Assembly (NCBI RefSeq): GCF_024752305.1
Contig: NZ_JANTHX010000008.1
Location: 258,825-322,824, forward strand
DNA length: 64,000 nucleotides
From: Protaetiibacter mangrovi
GTDB taxonomy: Bacteria > Actinomycetota > Actinomycetes > Actinomycetales > Microbacteriaceae
Direction: 5' to 3'
A program made the translations under genes and the position numbers. Positions within the stretch are counted from its first letter, which is position 1. Each line of letters opens with the position of its first letter. Of the stretch, positions 33,371-41,771 are shown in pieces. The notes under the pieces were generated by a model that saw only the letters and a list, made by a program, of their open reading frames with translations, was not told the origin of the DNA and did no database searches.

Positions 33371-34540
33371 ATGAGACTCAGCAAGAGGCGCGGTCTCGGA
33401 CTCGTGTCCGCGGCCGCCGTCACGGCGCTCGCGCTCGCGGCGTGCTCCGGCACGTCCGACACCGACTCCGGCTCGGACGACGGCGACTTCACGCCGCTCA
33501 CCTCCATCAAGCTCCAGCTCCAGTGGCTGCCGCAGGCGCAGTTCGCCGGCTACTACCTCGCGCAGGAGAAGGGCTACTTCGAGGAGGAGGGCTTCGACTC
33601 GGTCGAGATCGTCCCCTCGGGCGGTGACATCGTGCCGCAGGACGCCCTGGTGGCCGGCGACGTCGACTTCGCGATCGCCTGGGTCCCGAAGGTGCTCGGC
33701 ACCCTCGAGGCCTCCGGTGTCGAGCTGACCGACATCGCCCAGGTCTTCCAGGCCTCCGGCACCACGCAGGTCTCCTGGAAGGACAGCGGCATCACCTCGG
33801 TCGCCGACTTCGAGGGCAAGCGCATCGGCTCGTGGGGCTTCGGCAACGAGTGGGAGATCTTCGCCGCGATGGCGGCCGACGGCCTCGACTCCACCTCGGT
33901 GTCGATCACCACGCAGGACTTCTCGATGAACGCCCTGCTCGACAACGACGTGGACGCCGCCCAGGCGATGACCTACAACGAGCTCGCGCAGCTGCTCGAG
34001 ACGGTCAACCCCGCCACCGGCGAGCTGTACACGATGGACGACCTCGACGTCATCTACTACGAGGACACCGAGGGCGCCATGCTGCAGGACGCCATCTGGG
34101 CCGACACCCAGCGCCTCGAGGACCCGGCCTACGCCGACGCCGCGGTGCGCTTCCTGAAGGCGATCGCCAAGGGCTGGCTGTACGCCCGGGACAACCCCGA
34201 GGACGCCGCCTCGATCGTCTACGACATCGCGTCGAACGCCGAGGCCGCCTTCCCGGTCGGTCCCGTGCACCAGCTGTGGCAGATGAACGAGGTCAACAAG
34301 CTCATCTGGACCGGCGCCGACTTCGGCGTCGTCGACGACGCGGCCTGGAAGAAGACCGTGGCGGGCGCCCTCTCGGCGACCAACCAGGACGGACTTCCGC
34401 TCATCACGACGGACCCCGCCGCGTCGGCGTACTCCAACGAGTACATCGAGAAGGCGCTGGCCGAGCTGAAGGACGAGGGAGTCGACCTGTCGGGCTCCTA
34501 CACTCCGATCGAGGTCACCCTCACCGAGGGCGGCCAGTAA
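33371..34540 (+). CDS. NMT1/THI5-like ABC substrate-binding lipoprotein
   Basis: A 389-residue lipoprotein: signal peptide with lipobox ALAA-Cys25, an acidic Ser/Asp/Gly-rich spacer, then the NMT1/THI5-like domain. Typical stretches are IKLQLQWLPQAQFAGYYLAQ, KGYFEEEGFDSVEIVPSGGD, ALVAGDVDFAIAWVPKVLG and FEGKRIGSWGFGNEWEIFAAM. Binding proteins of this type carry pyrimidine-like ligands (ThiY for formylaminopyrimidine, others for hydroxymethylpyrimidine or riboflavin). In this locus a pyrimidine, dihydropyrimidine or hydantoin is the expected ligand. A strong hairpin follows the gene. Confidence 0.91.
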   Translation: MRLSKRRGLGLVSAAAVTALALAACSGTSDTDSGSDDGDFTPLTSIKLQLQWLPQAQFAGYYLAQEKGYFEEEGFDSVEIVPSGGDIVPQDALVAGDVDFAIAWVPKVLGTLEASGVELTDIAQVFQASGTTQVSWKDSGITSVADFEGKRIGSWGFGNEWEIFAAMAADGLDSTSVSITTQDFSMNALLDNDVDAAQAMTYNELAQLLETVNPATGELYTMDDLDVIYYEDTEGAMLQDAIWADTQRLEDPAYADAAVRFLKAIAKGWLYARDNPEDAASIVYDIASNAEAAFPVGPVHQLWQMNEVNKLIWTGADFGVVDDAAWKKTVAGALSATNQDGLPLITTDPAASAYSNEYIEKALAELKDEGVDLSGSYTPIEVTLTEGGQ

Positions 34541-34552
34541 CACCCACCAGCC

Positions 34553-34582
34553 GGGGCGGGCGGTCTTCGGGCCGCCCGCCCC
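34553..34582 (+). terminator. Strong hairpin after the binding-protein gene
   Basis: GGGGCGGGCGG (34553-34563) and CCGCCCGCCCC (34572-34582) form a perfect 11-bp GC stem with a TCTTCGGG loop, 13 nt after the binding-protein stop and 38 nt before the aminotransferase start. With no U tract it may be a partial terminator or a 3'-end protector that sets higher levels of the upstream mRNA. Confidence 0.65.
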
Positions 34583-34619
34583 GCACCCCGCCGTCCGGCG
34601 GCCCAGCCAGGGAACAGAT

Positions 34620-35936
34620 ATGAGCACCAACCAGCAGACCCTCGACCTCGACCGCGCCCACGTGTTCCACTCGTGGTCGGCGCAGGGCGCCCTCACCCCG
34701 TTCGTGATCGCCGGCGCATCCGGCACCGAGGTGTGGGACTACGACGGCAACCGCTTCCTCGACTTCTCGAGCCAGCTCGTCAACATCAACATCGGGCACG
34801 CGCACCCGAAGGTCGTCGCGGCGATCCAGGAGCAGGCCGCGATCCTGCCCACGGTCGCGCCCGCCCACGCCAACCTCGTGCGCGGCGAGGCCGCCGCGCG
34901 CATCCTCGCGAAGGCGGGCCCCACCTTCGGCAAGATCTTCTTCACCAACGGCGGTGCGGATGCCAACGAGAACGCGATGCGGATGGCGCGCCTCACGACC
35001 GGGCGCGACAAGATCCTCTCCACCTACCGCAGCTACCACGGCAACACGGGCGCGGCGGTGGTGGCGACCGGCGACTGGCGGCGCGTGCCCAACGAGTTCG
35101 CGCGCGGTCACGCCCACTTCTTCGGGCCGTTCCCGTACCGCTCGGAGTTCTGGTCCGACAGCCCCGAGCAGGAGGCCGAGCGCGCACTGCACCACCTCGA
35201 GCGCGTCATCGTGGCCGAGGGGGCGAGCTCGATCGCGGCGCTGCTGCTGGAGGGGATCCCGGGCACCGCCGGGGTCATCACGCCCCCGCCCGGCTGGTGG
35301 GCCGGGGTGCGTGCCCTGTGCGACAAGTACGGCATCCTGCTGATCGTCGACGAGGTCATGTCGGGCTTCGGGCGCACGGGCGACTGGTTCGCCTGGCAGA
35401 ACCCGGAGCTCAACCCCGACGGGGTGGTGCCCGACCTCGTGACCTTCGCGAAGGGCGTCAACTCGGGCTACGTGCCGATCGGCGGCGTCGTCATCTCCGA
35501 GTCGATCGCCCACGTCTTCGACGACCAGGTGTTCCCCGGCGGGCTCACCTACTCGGGGCACCCGCTCGCGGCCGCGTCGATCGTCGCCTCGATCGACGCG
35601 ATGGTCGAAGAGGGCATCGTCGAGAACGCCGCCACCATCGGCCGCGAGGTGCTCGGGCCCGGGCTGCACGCGCTCGCCGAGTCGCATCCGATGATCGGCG
35701 ACGTGCGCGGGCTCGGCGTGTTCTGGGCGCTCGACCTGGTGACTGACCGCGAGACCCGCGAACCGGTGCCGGCCGCCACGATCGGCGCGCTCAAGAAGGA
35801 GCTCATGGATCGCGGCTACCTGCCGTTCACGGCCGACAACCGCATCCACGTCGTGCCGCCGTGCACCGTCACCGCCGAGGAGTGCCTGCGCGCCCTCGCG
35901 ATCCTCGACGAGGCCTTCACCGCCGTCGAGGGCTGA
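34620..35936 (+). CDS. Class III aminotransferase (beta-alanine/omega-amino acid:pyruvate type)
   Basis: A 438-residue PLP enzyme of aminotransferase class III. It shows GTEVWDYDGNRFLDFSSQLVN, FFTNGGADANENAMRMAR, YRSYHGNTGAAV, the cofactor Asp in LIVDEVMSGFGRTG and the Schiff-base lysine K278 in TFAKGVNSGYVPIGGV. The GG-ADANE and YHGNT signatures are those of omega-amino acid:pyruvate transaminases. In this operon it would convert beta-alanine (from uracil) or 3-aminoisobutyrate (from thymine) to the semialdehyde. AGGGAACAGAT precedes the ATG. Last gene of the locus. Confidence 0.9.
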   Translation: MSTNQQTLDLDRAHVFHSWSAQGALTPFVIAGASGTEVWDYDGNRFLDFSSQLVNINIGHAHPKVVAAIQEQAAILPTVAPAHANLVRGEAAARILAKAGPTFGKIFFTNGGADANENAMRMARLTTGRDKILSTYRSYHGNTGAAVVATGDWRRVPNEFARGHAHFFGPFPYRSEFWSDSPEQEAERALHHLERVIVAEGASSIAALLLEGIPGTAGVITPPPGWWAGVRALCDKYGILLIVDEVMSGFGRTGDWFAWQNPELNPDGVVPDLVTFAKGVNSGYVPIGGVVISESIAHVFDDQVFPGGLTYSGHPLAAASIVASIDAMVEEGIVENAATIGREVLGPGLHALAESHPMIGDVRGLGVFWALDLVTDRETREPVPAATIGALKKELMDRGYLPFTADNRIHVVPPCTVTAEECLRALAILDEAFTAVEG

Positions 35937-35986
35937 CCCCGCGTGCGCCCCTCGCCGCTCGGGCGGCGGGGGGCCGCCGCGGCGCG

Positions 35987-35992
35987 TAGAAT
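35987..35992 (+). promoter_or_regulatory. -10 hexamer of the DUF177-rpmF operon
   Basis: TAGAAT lies 8 nt before the GTG of the DUF177 gene, giving a leaderless start for the DUF177-rpmF-rnc-mutM gene group. Confidence 0.5.
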
Positions 35993-36000
35993 CGGCGACC

Positions 36001-36525
36001 GTGCCCACCGTGACCAACCCGTACATCGTGCCCGTGCACGACCTCATGCACCGGCCCGGCGAACTGCGCGTGCGCGTGCTCGAGTTCGACGCCCCGGAGC
36101 AGCTCGGCGAGTCCGTCGCGGTCGTGAAGCCCGGCACCCCGGTGCGCATCGAGCTGCGCCTCGAGGGCCTGCACGACGGCGTCCTCGTGACCGGCGAGGT
36201 CGACACGACCGCCGACGGCGAGTGCGTGCGCTGCCTCGACCCGGTGGAGGTGCCGGTCGAGGTCGAATTCCAGGAGCTTTTCGCGTATTCTGAGGACGAA
36301 GCTTTCGACTTCGCGATTCGAGACGATCACGTGAATCTCGAATCCGTCGTGCGGGATGCGGTGGTGCTGGCACTGCCGTTCCAGCCGGTCTGCCGACCGG
36401 ACTGCCCCGGTCTCGACCCCGTCACGGGGGAGAAGCTGCCGGATGGCGTCCAGCCCCAGGACCGCGAGGTGACCGACCCCCGGTGGGCGGCGCTCGAAGG
36501 CTTCCGCCCCACCGAGACCGACTAG
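36001..36525 (+). CDS. DUF177 (YceD-family) protein
   Basis: A 174-residue member of the DUF177/YceD family, almost always encoded directly before rpmF as here. It has the motif VDTTADGECVRCLDPV with the conserved C-x2-C and a second pair in FQPVCRPDCPGLDP, probably a small metal site. YceD in E. coli is linked to 23S rRNA maturation and ribosome assembly, so a related role is expected. GTG at 36001 is eight bases after TAGAAT. A patch around 36270-36350 is clearly less GC-rich than the rest of the gene. Confidence 0.88.
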   Translation: MPTVTNPYIVPVHDLMHRPGELRVRVLEFDAPEQLGESVAVVKPGTPVRIELRLEGLHDGVLVTGEVDTTADGECVRCLDPVEVPVEVEFQELFAYSEDEAFDFAIRDDHVNLESVVRDAVVLALPFQPVCRPDCPGLDPVTGEKLPDGVQPQDREVTDPRWAALEGFRPTETD

Positions 36526-36579
36526 ACCTCCGGCGACCTGCCGACACGCAGGAAGCCGAACACGAAAGAAGAGACAGCC

Positions 36580-36783
36580 ATGGCCGTTCCCAAGCGCCGC
36601 CAGTCGCGTGCCAACACGCACGCCCGCCGTTCGCAGTGGAAGGCGTCCGTGCCGACCCTGGTGAAGACCGTCGAGAACGGCAAGGTCACCTACAGCCTCC
36701 CGCACCGCGCGAAGGTCGTCGAGGACTCCGCCGGTACTCCGCTCTACCTGGAGTACAAGGGCCGTAAGGTCGCCGACGTCTGA
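36580..36783 (+). CDS. rpmF: 50S ribosomal protein L32
   Basis: The 67-residue protein has the L32 start [20 protein letters not shown] and a C-terminal [10 protein letters not shown]. This paralogue lacks the zinc-binding Cys pairs of zinc-type L32, so it is the zinc-independent (C-) form, whose ribosomes do not need zinc at this position. AAAGAAGAGACAGCC precedes the ATG. It lies between DUF177 and rnc, the standard bacterial order. Confidence 0.96.
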   Translation: MAVPKRRQSRANTHARRSQWKASVPTLVKTVENGKVTYSLPHRAKVVEDSAGTPLYLEYKGRKVADV

Positions 36784-36838
36784 GCCGCTGCCCTCCGGCA
36801 GCATCCCTCCTCCGGACGGCGAGGTCGCACGCGCCGAG

Positions 36839-37507
36839 TTGAACTCGGTGCTCCAGCTCGAGATCGAACCCGAGCTGCTGACGCTCGCCCTGACGCACCG
36901 CTCGTACGCGTACGAGAACGGCGGCATCGGGCACAACGAGCGTCTCGAGTTCCTCGGAGACTCGATCCTCGGGCAGGCCGTCACGGTCATGCTCTACCTC
37001 GAGAACCCGGACGTCGACGAGGGCGAGCTCGCCAAGCGGCGGGCGAGCCTCGTCAGCTCCGCCGCGCTCGCCGAGATCGCGGGCCACATCGACCTCGGGC
37101 GCTACGTGCTGCTCGGGCGCGGTGAGGAGCTCACCGGCGGACGCGAGAAGCAGTCGATCCTCGCCGACTGCGTCGAGGCCATCATCGGCGCCGCCTACCT
37201 CTCCGTGGGTCCCGACGCCGCGACGGCGCTCGTGCTGCGCCTCATCGCGCCGCTGCTCGCCGACCCCGACCGCTTCGGGGCCGCGATGGACCCGAAGACG
37301 AGCCTGCAGGAGCTCTCGACGCGTCTCGGCAAGGGTCTGCCGCAGTACAAGGTGACCGACTCCGGACCCGACCACTCGAAGCGCTTCTCGGCCTCCGTCT
37401 CGGTCGCGGGGGAGACGATCGCCTCCGGGGACGGCACGAGCAAGAAGCAGGCCGAGATGGCTGCGGCCCTCGCGGCCTGGGCGATCCTGCAGCGCCCCAA
37501 GCGCTGA
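36839..37507 (+). CDS. rnc: Ribonuclease III
   Basis: A 222-residue double-strand-specific RNase for rRNA and mRNA processing. The catalytic domain includes LTLALTHRSYAYENG, the signature HNERLEFLGDSILG and the second acidic site ADCVEAIIGAAYL. The C-terminal dsRNA-binding domain runs from DPKTSLQELSTRLG to GTSKKQAEMAAALAAWAIL. The start is uncertain: TTG at 36839 is used, and GTG at 36851 is possible but would shorten the first helix. It is 55 nt after rpmF and 7 nt before mutM. Confidence 0.93.
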   Translation: MNSVLQLEIEPELLTLALTHRSYAYENGGIGHNERLEFLGDSILGQAVTVMLYLENPDVDEGELAKRRASLVSSAALAEIAGHIDLGRYVLLGRGEELTGGREKQSILADCVEAIIGAAYLSVGPDAATALVLRLIAPLLADPDRFGAAMDPKTSLQELSTRLGKGLPQYKVTDSGPDHSKRFSASVSVAGETIASGDGTSKKQAEMAAALAAWAILQRPKR

Positions 37508-37514
37508 GCCGGCC

Positions 37515-38423
37515 GTGCCCGAGCTCCCCGAGGTCGAGGTCGTCCGCGCCGGGCTGATCCCCGCCGTCACGGATGCCGTGGTCACCCGCGTGCGCGTGCT
37601 CGACGAGCGCTCGCTGCGGCGGCATCCGGGCCCGTCCGAGGACTTCGTGGAGCGCCTCACCGGGGTCCGCCTCGCCGCCCCGTCCCGCCGCGGCAAGTAC
37701 CTCTGGATCCCGATCGGCGAGGAGGCGCTCGTCGTGCACCTGGGCATGAGCGGGCAGGTGCTGCTGCGGGATCCGGATGCGGAGACCGCACGTCTCGCGC
37801 GCATCCTCATCGACCTGGAGCAGCCCGCGCACGGCCCGGTGCGCCTCGACTTCGTCGACCAGCGCATCTTCGGTTCGATGGCGCTCGACCGCCTCGTGCC
37901 GACGCCGGACCGCCCCGGCGAGCGCGTCCCCGCATCCGTCGCCCACATCGCGCGCGATCCGCTCGACCCGCACTTCGACGACCGCGCCTTCCTCGACCGG
38001 CTCGCCCGGCGCGACACGACGATCAAACGCGCGCTGCTCGACCAGACCCTCGTGTCCGGCGTGGGCAACATCTACGCCGACGAGGCGCTGTGGGCCGCCC
38101 GGGTGCACTACGAGCAGCCGACCCGCACCCTCGGCCGCCCGCGCGCCCGTACCCTGCTCGCCGAGGTGCGCCACGTGCTCGAGAAGGCGCTCGCCGAGGG
38201 CGGCACGAGCTTCGACGCGCAGTACGTCAACGTCAACGGGGCCTCGGGGTACTTCTCGCACTCGCTCAACGTCTACGGGCAGCAGGGACGACCGTGCCCG
38301 CGCTGCGGTCGCCCGGTGGTCCGCGAGAGCTTCATGAACCGCGGATCGCACCTGTGCCCGCACTGCCAGCGCATCCGTTCTCCGAGAGCGGACTCCCAGG
38401 TGCCGGGCGGCTCCTCCGGATAG
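37515..38423 (+). CDS. mutM: Formamidopyrimidine-DNA glycosylase
   Basis: MutM/Fpg removes 8-oxoguanine and FaPy lesions and nicks the abasic site. The 302-residue protein begins (M)PELPEVE, whose Pro1 after Met removal is the nucleophile, with Glu2 alongside. It contains GRRGKYLW-like SRRGKYLWIPI, the helix-two-turns-helix around DQTLVSGVGNIYADEALW and a C-terminal zinc finger (PCPRCGRP and HLCPHCQRI). GTG start 7 nt after rnc. Position between rnc and smc is typical of actinobacteria. Confidence 0.95.
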   Translation: MPELPEVEVVRAGLIPAVTDAVVTRVRVLDERSLRRHPGPSEDFVERLTGVRLAAPSRRGKYLWIPIGEEALVVHLGMSGQVLLRDPDAETARLARILIDLEQPAHGPVRLDFVDQRIFGSMALDRLVPTPDRPGERVPASVAHIARDPLDPHFDDRAFLDRLARRDTTIKRALLDQTLVSGVGNIYADEALWAARVHYEQPTRTLGRPRARTLLAEVRHVLEKALAEGGTSFDAQYVNVNGASGYFSHSLNVYGQQGRPCPRCGRPVVRESFMNRGSHLCPHCQRIRSPRADSQVPGGSSG

Positions 38424-38436
38424 GCTGGGCCCAGCC
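38423..38436. promoter_or_regulatory. Perfect 14-bp palindrome after mutM
   Basis: GGCTGGGCCCAGCC begins at the last base of the mutM stop and ends 19 nt before the next ATG. TAGGCT at 38421-38426 could be a -10 box; the palindrome could then be an operator or part of a short hairpin leader. Confidence 0.35.
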
Positions 38437-38455
38437 CTCGACGTAAGGACTCGCC

Positions 38456-39262
38456 ATGGCCAACCCCGCCTTCTCGACGAACCCCGCCTTCAACGGAAAG
38501 GGCACGCCCGCCGTGCCGACGCCGTCGGCCGAGCAGCTGCAGACCCAGTTCGAGCTGCCCGCGGCGCCCGACCCGGCCGCCGCGGCCCCGATGACCGTCG
38601 ACGGCACCGTCCGCGTCTCGCTCGCGACCTTCGGCGTGCTCGTCGCCGGCGCCGCCATCGGCTGGGTGACCCTGCCGCTCGTGCCGTTCCTCTGGATCGG
38701 CGCCGGCGTCGTCGGGTTCGTGCTGGCGCTGGTCAACATCTTCAAGCGTGAGCCGTCGCCCGGCCTGATCCTCGGCTACGCCGCCGCGCAGGGCGTGTTC
38801 CTCGGCGGCATCTCCGCGTTCTACGAGATGCAGTGGCCCGGCATCATCAGCCAGGCGGTGCTCGCGACCCTCTCGGTGGTCGGCGTGACGCTCGCGCTGT
38901 TCGCGAGCGGCAAGGTGCGCGCCTCGGCGAAGGCCACCAAGGTCTTCCTGATCGCCATGGTCGGCTACCTGCTGTTCTCGGTCATCAACGTGTTCGTGAT
39001 GATCTTCGGCGGCGCGGACGCCAACCCGTGGGGCCTGCGCGGATCGGTGGAGCTGTTCGGCATCCCGCTCGGTCTCATCCTCGGCGTCTTCGCCGTGCTG
39101 CTGGGCGCCTACTCGCTCGTGCTCGACTTCGACTTCATCCAGAAGGGCGTGCAGAACCGCATCCCGAAGAAGTACCAGTGGACGGGTGCCTTCGGCATCA
39201 TGGTCACGGTCATCTGGCTGTACACCGAGATCCTGCGCCTGCTCGCCATCGCGCGCCGCTGA
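38456..39262 (+). CDS. Bax inhibitor-1/YccA family membrane protein
   Basis: A 268-residue integral membrane protein with seven predicted helices after a hydrophilic N-terminus of about 50 residues. Family features include SPGLILGYAAAQGVFLGGISAFYE, the FLIAMVGYLLFSVINVFV helix and the C-terminal DFDFIQKGVQNRIPKKYQWTGAFG loop with acidic residues that form the pH sensor in BsYetJ. Family members act as pH-sensitive calcium-leak or stress-response channels; no precise role here. TAAGGA ribosome-binding site before the ATG. Flanked by mutM and an AI-2E family gene. Confidence 0.9.
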   Translation: MANPAFSTNPAFNGKGTPAVPTPSAEQLQTQFELPAAPDPAAAAPMTVDGTVRVSLATFGVLVAGAAIGWVTLPLVPFLWIGAGVVGFVLALVNIFKREPSPGLILGYAAAQGVFLGGISAFYEMQWPGIISQAVLATLSVVGVTLALFASGKVRASAKATKVFLIAMVGYLLFSVINVFVMIFGGADANPWGLRGSVELFGIPLGLILGVFAVLLGAYSLVLDFDFIQKGVQNRIPKKYQWTGAFGIMVTVIWLYTEILRLLAIARR

Positions 39263-39353
39263 TCGGGGCGGGGATCGCCCGGCGCGGGTGATACCCGCAC
39301 GGGCGGTCGCGCCCTAACCTGCCACCAGACGCTCCACGACGGAACGAGGTGGC

Positions 39354-40517
39354 ATGGCCGAGGCGCAGGTCGGACCCGACGGCGGCGACGCCGCAGCGTC
39401 CCGACGATTCGCGATCCCCCGGGCGACCGGCATCCTGCTGGCCCTCGCCGGTGCCACGGTCGCCGCGGCCGGCATCTCGTCGATCCGGTCGATCGCGGCG
39501 CCGGTGCTGTTCGCGCTGATCCTCACCATCACCGTGCAGCCGGTGCGCGTGGCGCTCGAGAAGCGGGGGGTGCCGCACGGCATCGCCACCGGGTCGGTCA
39601 TCATCTCGGTGTTCGCGCTGCTCGCCGGATTCTTCGCCGCGCTCTTCGTCGCCCTGGGGCAGTTCGCGGCGCTGCTGCCGCAGTTCGCGCCGCAGCTCGA
39701 GCAGTTCGCCGCGAACGTCGGCAGCTGGCTGACGGGGCTGGGCTTCGGTCCCGAGCAGGTGCACGAGATCGTCGCGGGCTTCGACCCGACCGCCCTGCTG
39801 AACCTGGTCGGCGGCCTGCTCGGCGGGGTCGGCGGGCTGGTGTTCTGGCTCGTGACCGTCATCACGACGACACTGTTGATGGCGATGGACGGCACCTACC
39901 TGCCGACGCTGCTGTCGCAACTGCGGTCCTCGCGACCGCACATGGTGGAGGCGCTGGTCGGGTTCGGCTCCGGGGTGCGCCGCTACATGGCCGTGACGAC
40001 CGGGCTCGGACTCGCCCAGGGGGTGTTCAACTGGCTCGCCCTGCTCGCGCTGCAGGTGCCGGGCGCACTCCTCTGGGGCATCCTCTCGTTCCTGTGCAGC
40101 TTCATCCCGAACATCGGATACTTCATCGCGATCATCCCGCCGATCGTCTTCGGCGCCCTCGTCGGCGGCTGGCCGACGGTGATCTGGGTGATCGTCATCT
40201 ACGGCGTCATCAACGCGGTCGTGCAGTCGATCGTGCAGCCGGTGGTGGTGGGCAACGCGGTGCTGCTGAACCAGACCATCACCTTCGTCTCGGTGCTCTT
40301 CTGGGCGGTGATCCTCGGCCCGATGGGCGCGATCCTGGCGGTGCCGCTCACGCTCGGGGTGCGCACGATCCTGATCGACTCCGACCCCGCGGCACGGTGG
40401 TGGCGTCCGCTGACCGGCGATCTCGGCGAGACGCGCCAGGTGCTGAAGGCGACGGATGCCGAACGCAAGGCCGCGCGCGCGAAACGCCGGGAGGCGGCGG
40501 AGTGGCAGGAGGACTGA
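39354..40517 (+). CDS. AI-2E family transporter
   Basis: A 387-residue membrane protein of the AI-2E/PerM/UPF0118 family, with about seven helices and the long loop between helices 3 and 4 (AALLPQFAPQLEQFAANVGSW) characteristic of the family. The late motifs SFIPNIGYFIAIIPPIVFGALVGG, VQSIVQPVVVGNAVLLNQTITF and LGPMGAILAVPLTLGVR are diagnostic. Substrates are unclear; some relatives export sodium or small signals. TAACCT at about 39315 may be its promoter. It ends 5 nt from a convergent GNAT gene. Confidence 0.9.
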   Translation: MAEAQVGPDGGDAAASRRFAIPRATGILLALAGATVAAAGISSIRSIAAPVLFALILTITVQPVRVALEKRGVPHGIATGSVIISVFALLAGFFAALFVALGQFAALLPQFAPQLEQFAANVGSWLTGLGFGPEQVHEIVAGFDPTALLNLVGGLLGGVGGLVFWLVTVITTTLLMAMDGTYLPTLLSQLRSSRPHMVEALVGFGSGVRRYMAVTTGLGLAQGVFNWLALLALQVPGALLWGILSFLCSFIPNIGYFIAIIPPIVFGALVGGWPTVIWVIVIYGVINAVVQSIVQPVVVGNAVLLNQTITFVSVLFWAVILGPMGAILAVPLTLGVRTILIDSDPAARWWRPLTGDLGETRQVLKATDAERKAARAKRREAAEWQED

Positions 40518-40521
40518 CCGT

Positions 40522-41586
40522 TCACAGCTCGGCCCGCCACACCCCCTCGTAGGACACGGGCACGAAGCCGAGCGCCTCGTTGACGTCGAGCATCGGCCGG
40601 TTCTCCTCGGCGTTGAAGGTCAGCGCGCTCGGATGCCCGGGGAACGCGGTCGCCAGGTGGTCGAGGTTGGCGAGTTTCACGAGCATCCCCAGGCCGTGCC
40701 CGCGGTACTCCTCGAGCACGAGCGTGCCGTACTGCTGGGCGGCACGGTGGGTCTGCGGGGGCAGCGAGTACTCGGTGTATCCGGCCAGCCGCCCGCTCGG
40801 CAGATGCTCCACGGCCGTCGTCACCATGACCCGCGGATCGTCGCGCTGCTTGCGGGCATCCTCCGACGCCACGCGGTCGGCGTCCCAGACATCCTCGGGG
40901 GTGCCCACCTCGCCGTCGGGCGGGTCGGTGCTCATCCGCGTGAACAGCACCGCGATCCCGGCCCGCCAGCGTTCCGGGGTGGGGCCCACCCAGTGGTGGA
41001 GGGCGAAGTCGGGCCCGCTGCGGGCCGCGGCCGCCGCGAGCCGCTCGCCGATCCCCGGCACCGGGAGGGCGAGCCGGCTCAGCCGGTTCACCTGCTCGAG
41101 CCGGTAGCCGCGGGCGTCCATGAAGCGCGTCGACCGCGACGCCGCGGGAACCGAGCCGTAGCCGGTGGGGGCGATGCGCCGCTCGCCGTCGGTCGCGAAC
41201 TCCGGAACGTAGGCCACCACGCGCCGGCGGCCCCGCTCACGGGCCGCCGCCTCGAGCGCGTCCATCAGGCCGCGACCCGCGCCGCGTCCTTCGGCGGCGG
41301 GGTCGGTGGCCGCGTAGACCCACGACATGTCGGGGTCGTCGAGCTGGAACTCGATCCAGCCGGATCCGACGACCGTGTCGCCGTCGCGCGCCACGAACAG
41401 CTGCGCGGGGCGGTGCGGGTCCTGGTAGTGGGGCAGCTCCTCCTCGGGCTCGTAGGCGCGATCGGGCGTCGCGAACCACTTCGCGTCGGCCCGGTTGCTC
41501 ACGGTGATCGCCTCGACGAAGTCGTCCCACCCCGCGGCCCCGACCCGCTCGGGAATGCCGAGCTCCTCGATCCTGATGGCGCCCAC
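40522..41586 (-). CDS. Tandem-GNAT N-acetyltransferase
   Basis: A 354-residue protein with two GNAT folds. The N-terminal copy has VFVARDGDTVVGSGWIEF-like FVARDGDTVVGSGWIE and DPAAEGRGAGRGLMDALEAAARERG, the acetyl-CoA loop. The C-terminal copy has TLVLEEYRGHGLGMLVKLANL and NAEENRPMLDVNEALGFVPV. Double-GNAT proteins of this size are common in actinobacteria and include mycothiol synthase, but MshD-specific features are not evident. GTG at 41586 is chosen because a -10-like TATCCT lies about 40 nt upstream; the frame stays open 55 codons further. Substrate unknown. Confidence 0.82.
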   Translation of the reverse strand: MGAIRIEELGIPERVGAAGWDDFVEAITVSNRADAKWFATPDRAYEPEEELPHYQDPHRPAQLFVARDGDTVVGSGWIEFQLDDPDMSWVYAATDPAAEGRGAGRGLMDALEAAARERGRRRVVAYVPEFATDGERRIAPTGYGSVPAASRSTRFMDARGYRLEQVNRLSRLALPVPGIGERLAAAAARSGPDFALHHWVGPTPERWRAGIAVLFTRMSTDPPDGEVGTPEDVWDADRVASEDARKQRDDPRVMVTTAVEHLPSGRLAGYTEYSLPPQTHRAAQQYGTLVLEEYRGHGLGMLVKLANLDHLATAFPGHPSALTFNAEENRPMLDVNEALGFVPVSYEGVWRAEL

Positions 41587-41771
41587 GGCGCACCGCCCTC
41601 CGCCGCCCCGCGGGCAGCCGATCAGGATAGCCCGAGCGCGGTCCGCACCGCGATCACGATCCGGCAACGGGCGCAGCGGCCGACGTCGCGGCACCCCGTC
41701 TCCGTGCGAGGAGCAGGGCCCGGCGGGCGCTAGCGTAGAGCGATGCCGCACGACGCGAGGGAGGTGGCCGG

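Noticed and set aside
36781-36838. Longer RNase III starting within the rpmF-rnc gap
   Set aside because: The frame has no ATG or GTG there, only weaker codons, and the added residues match no family feature.
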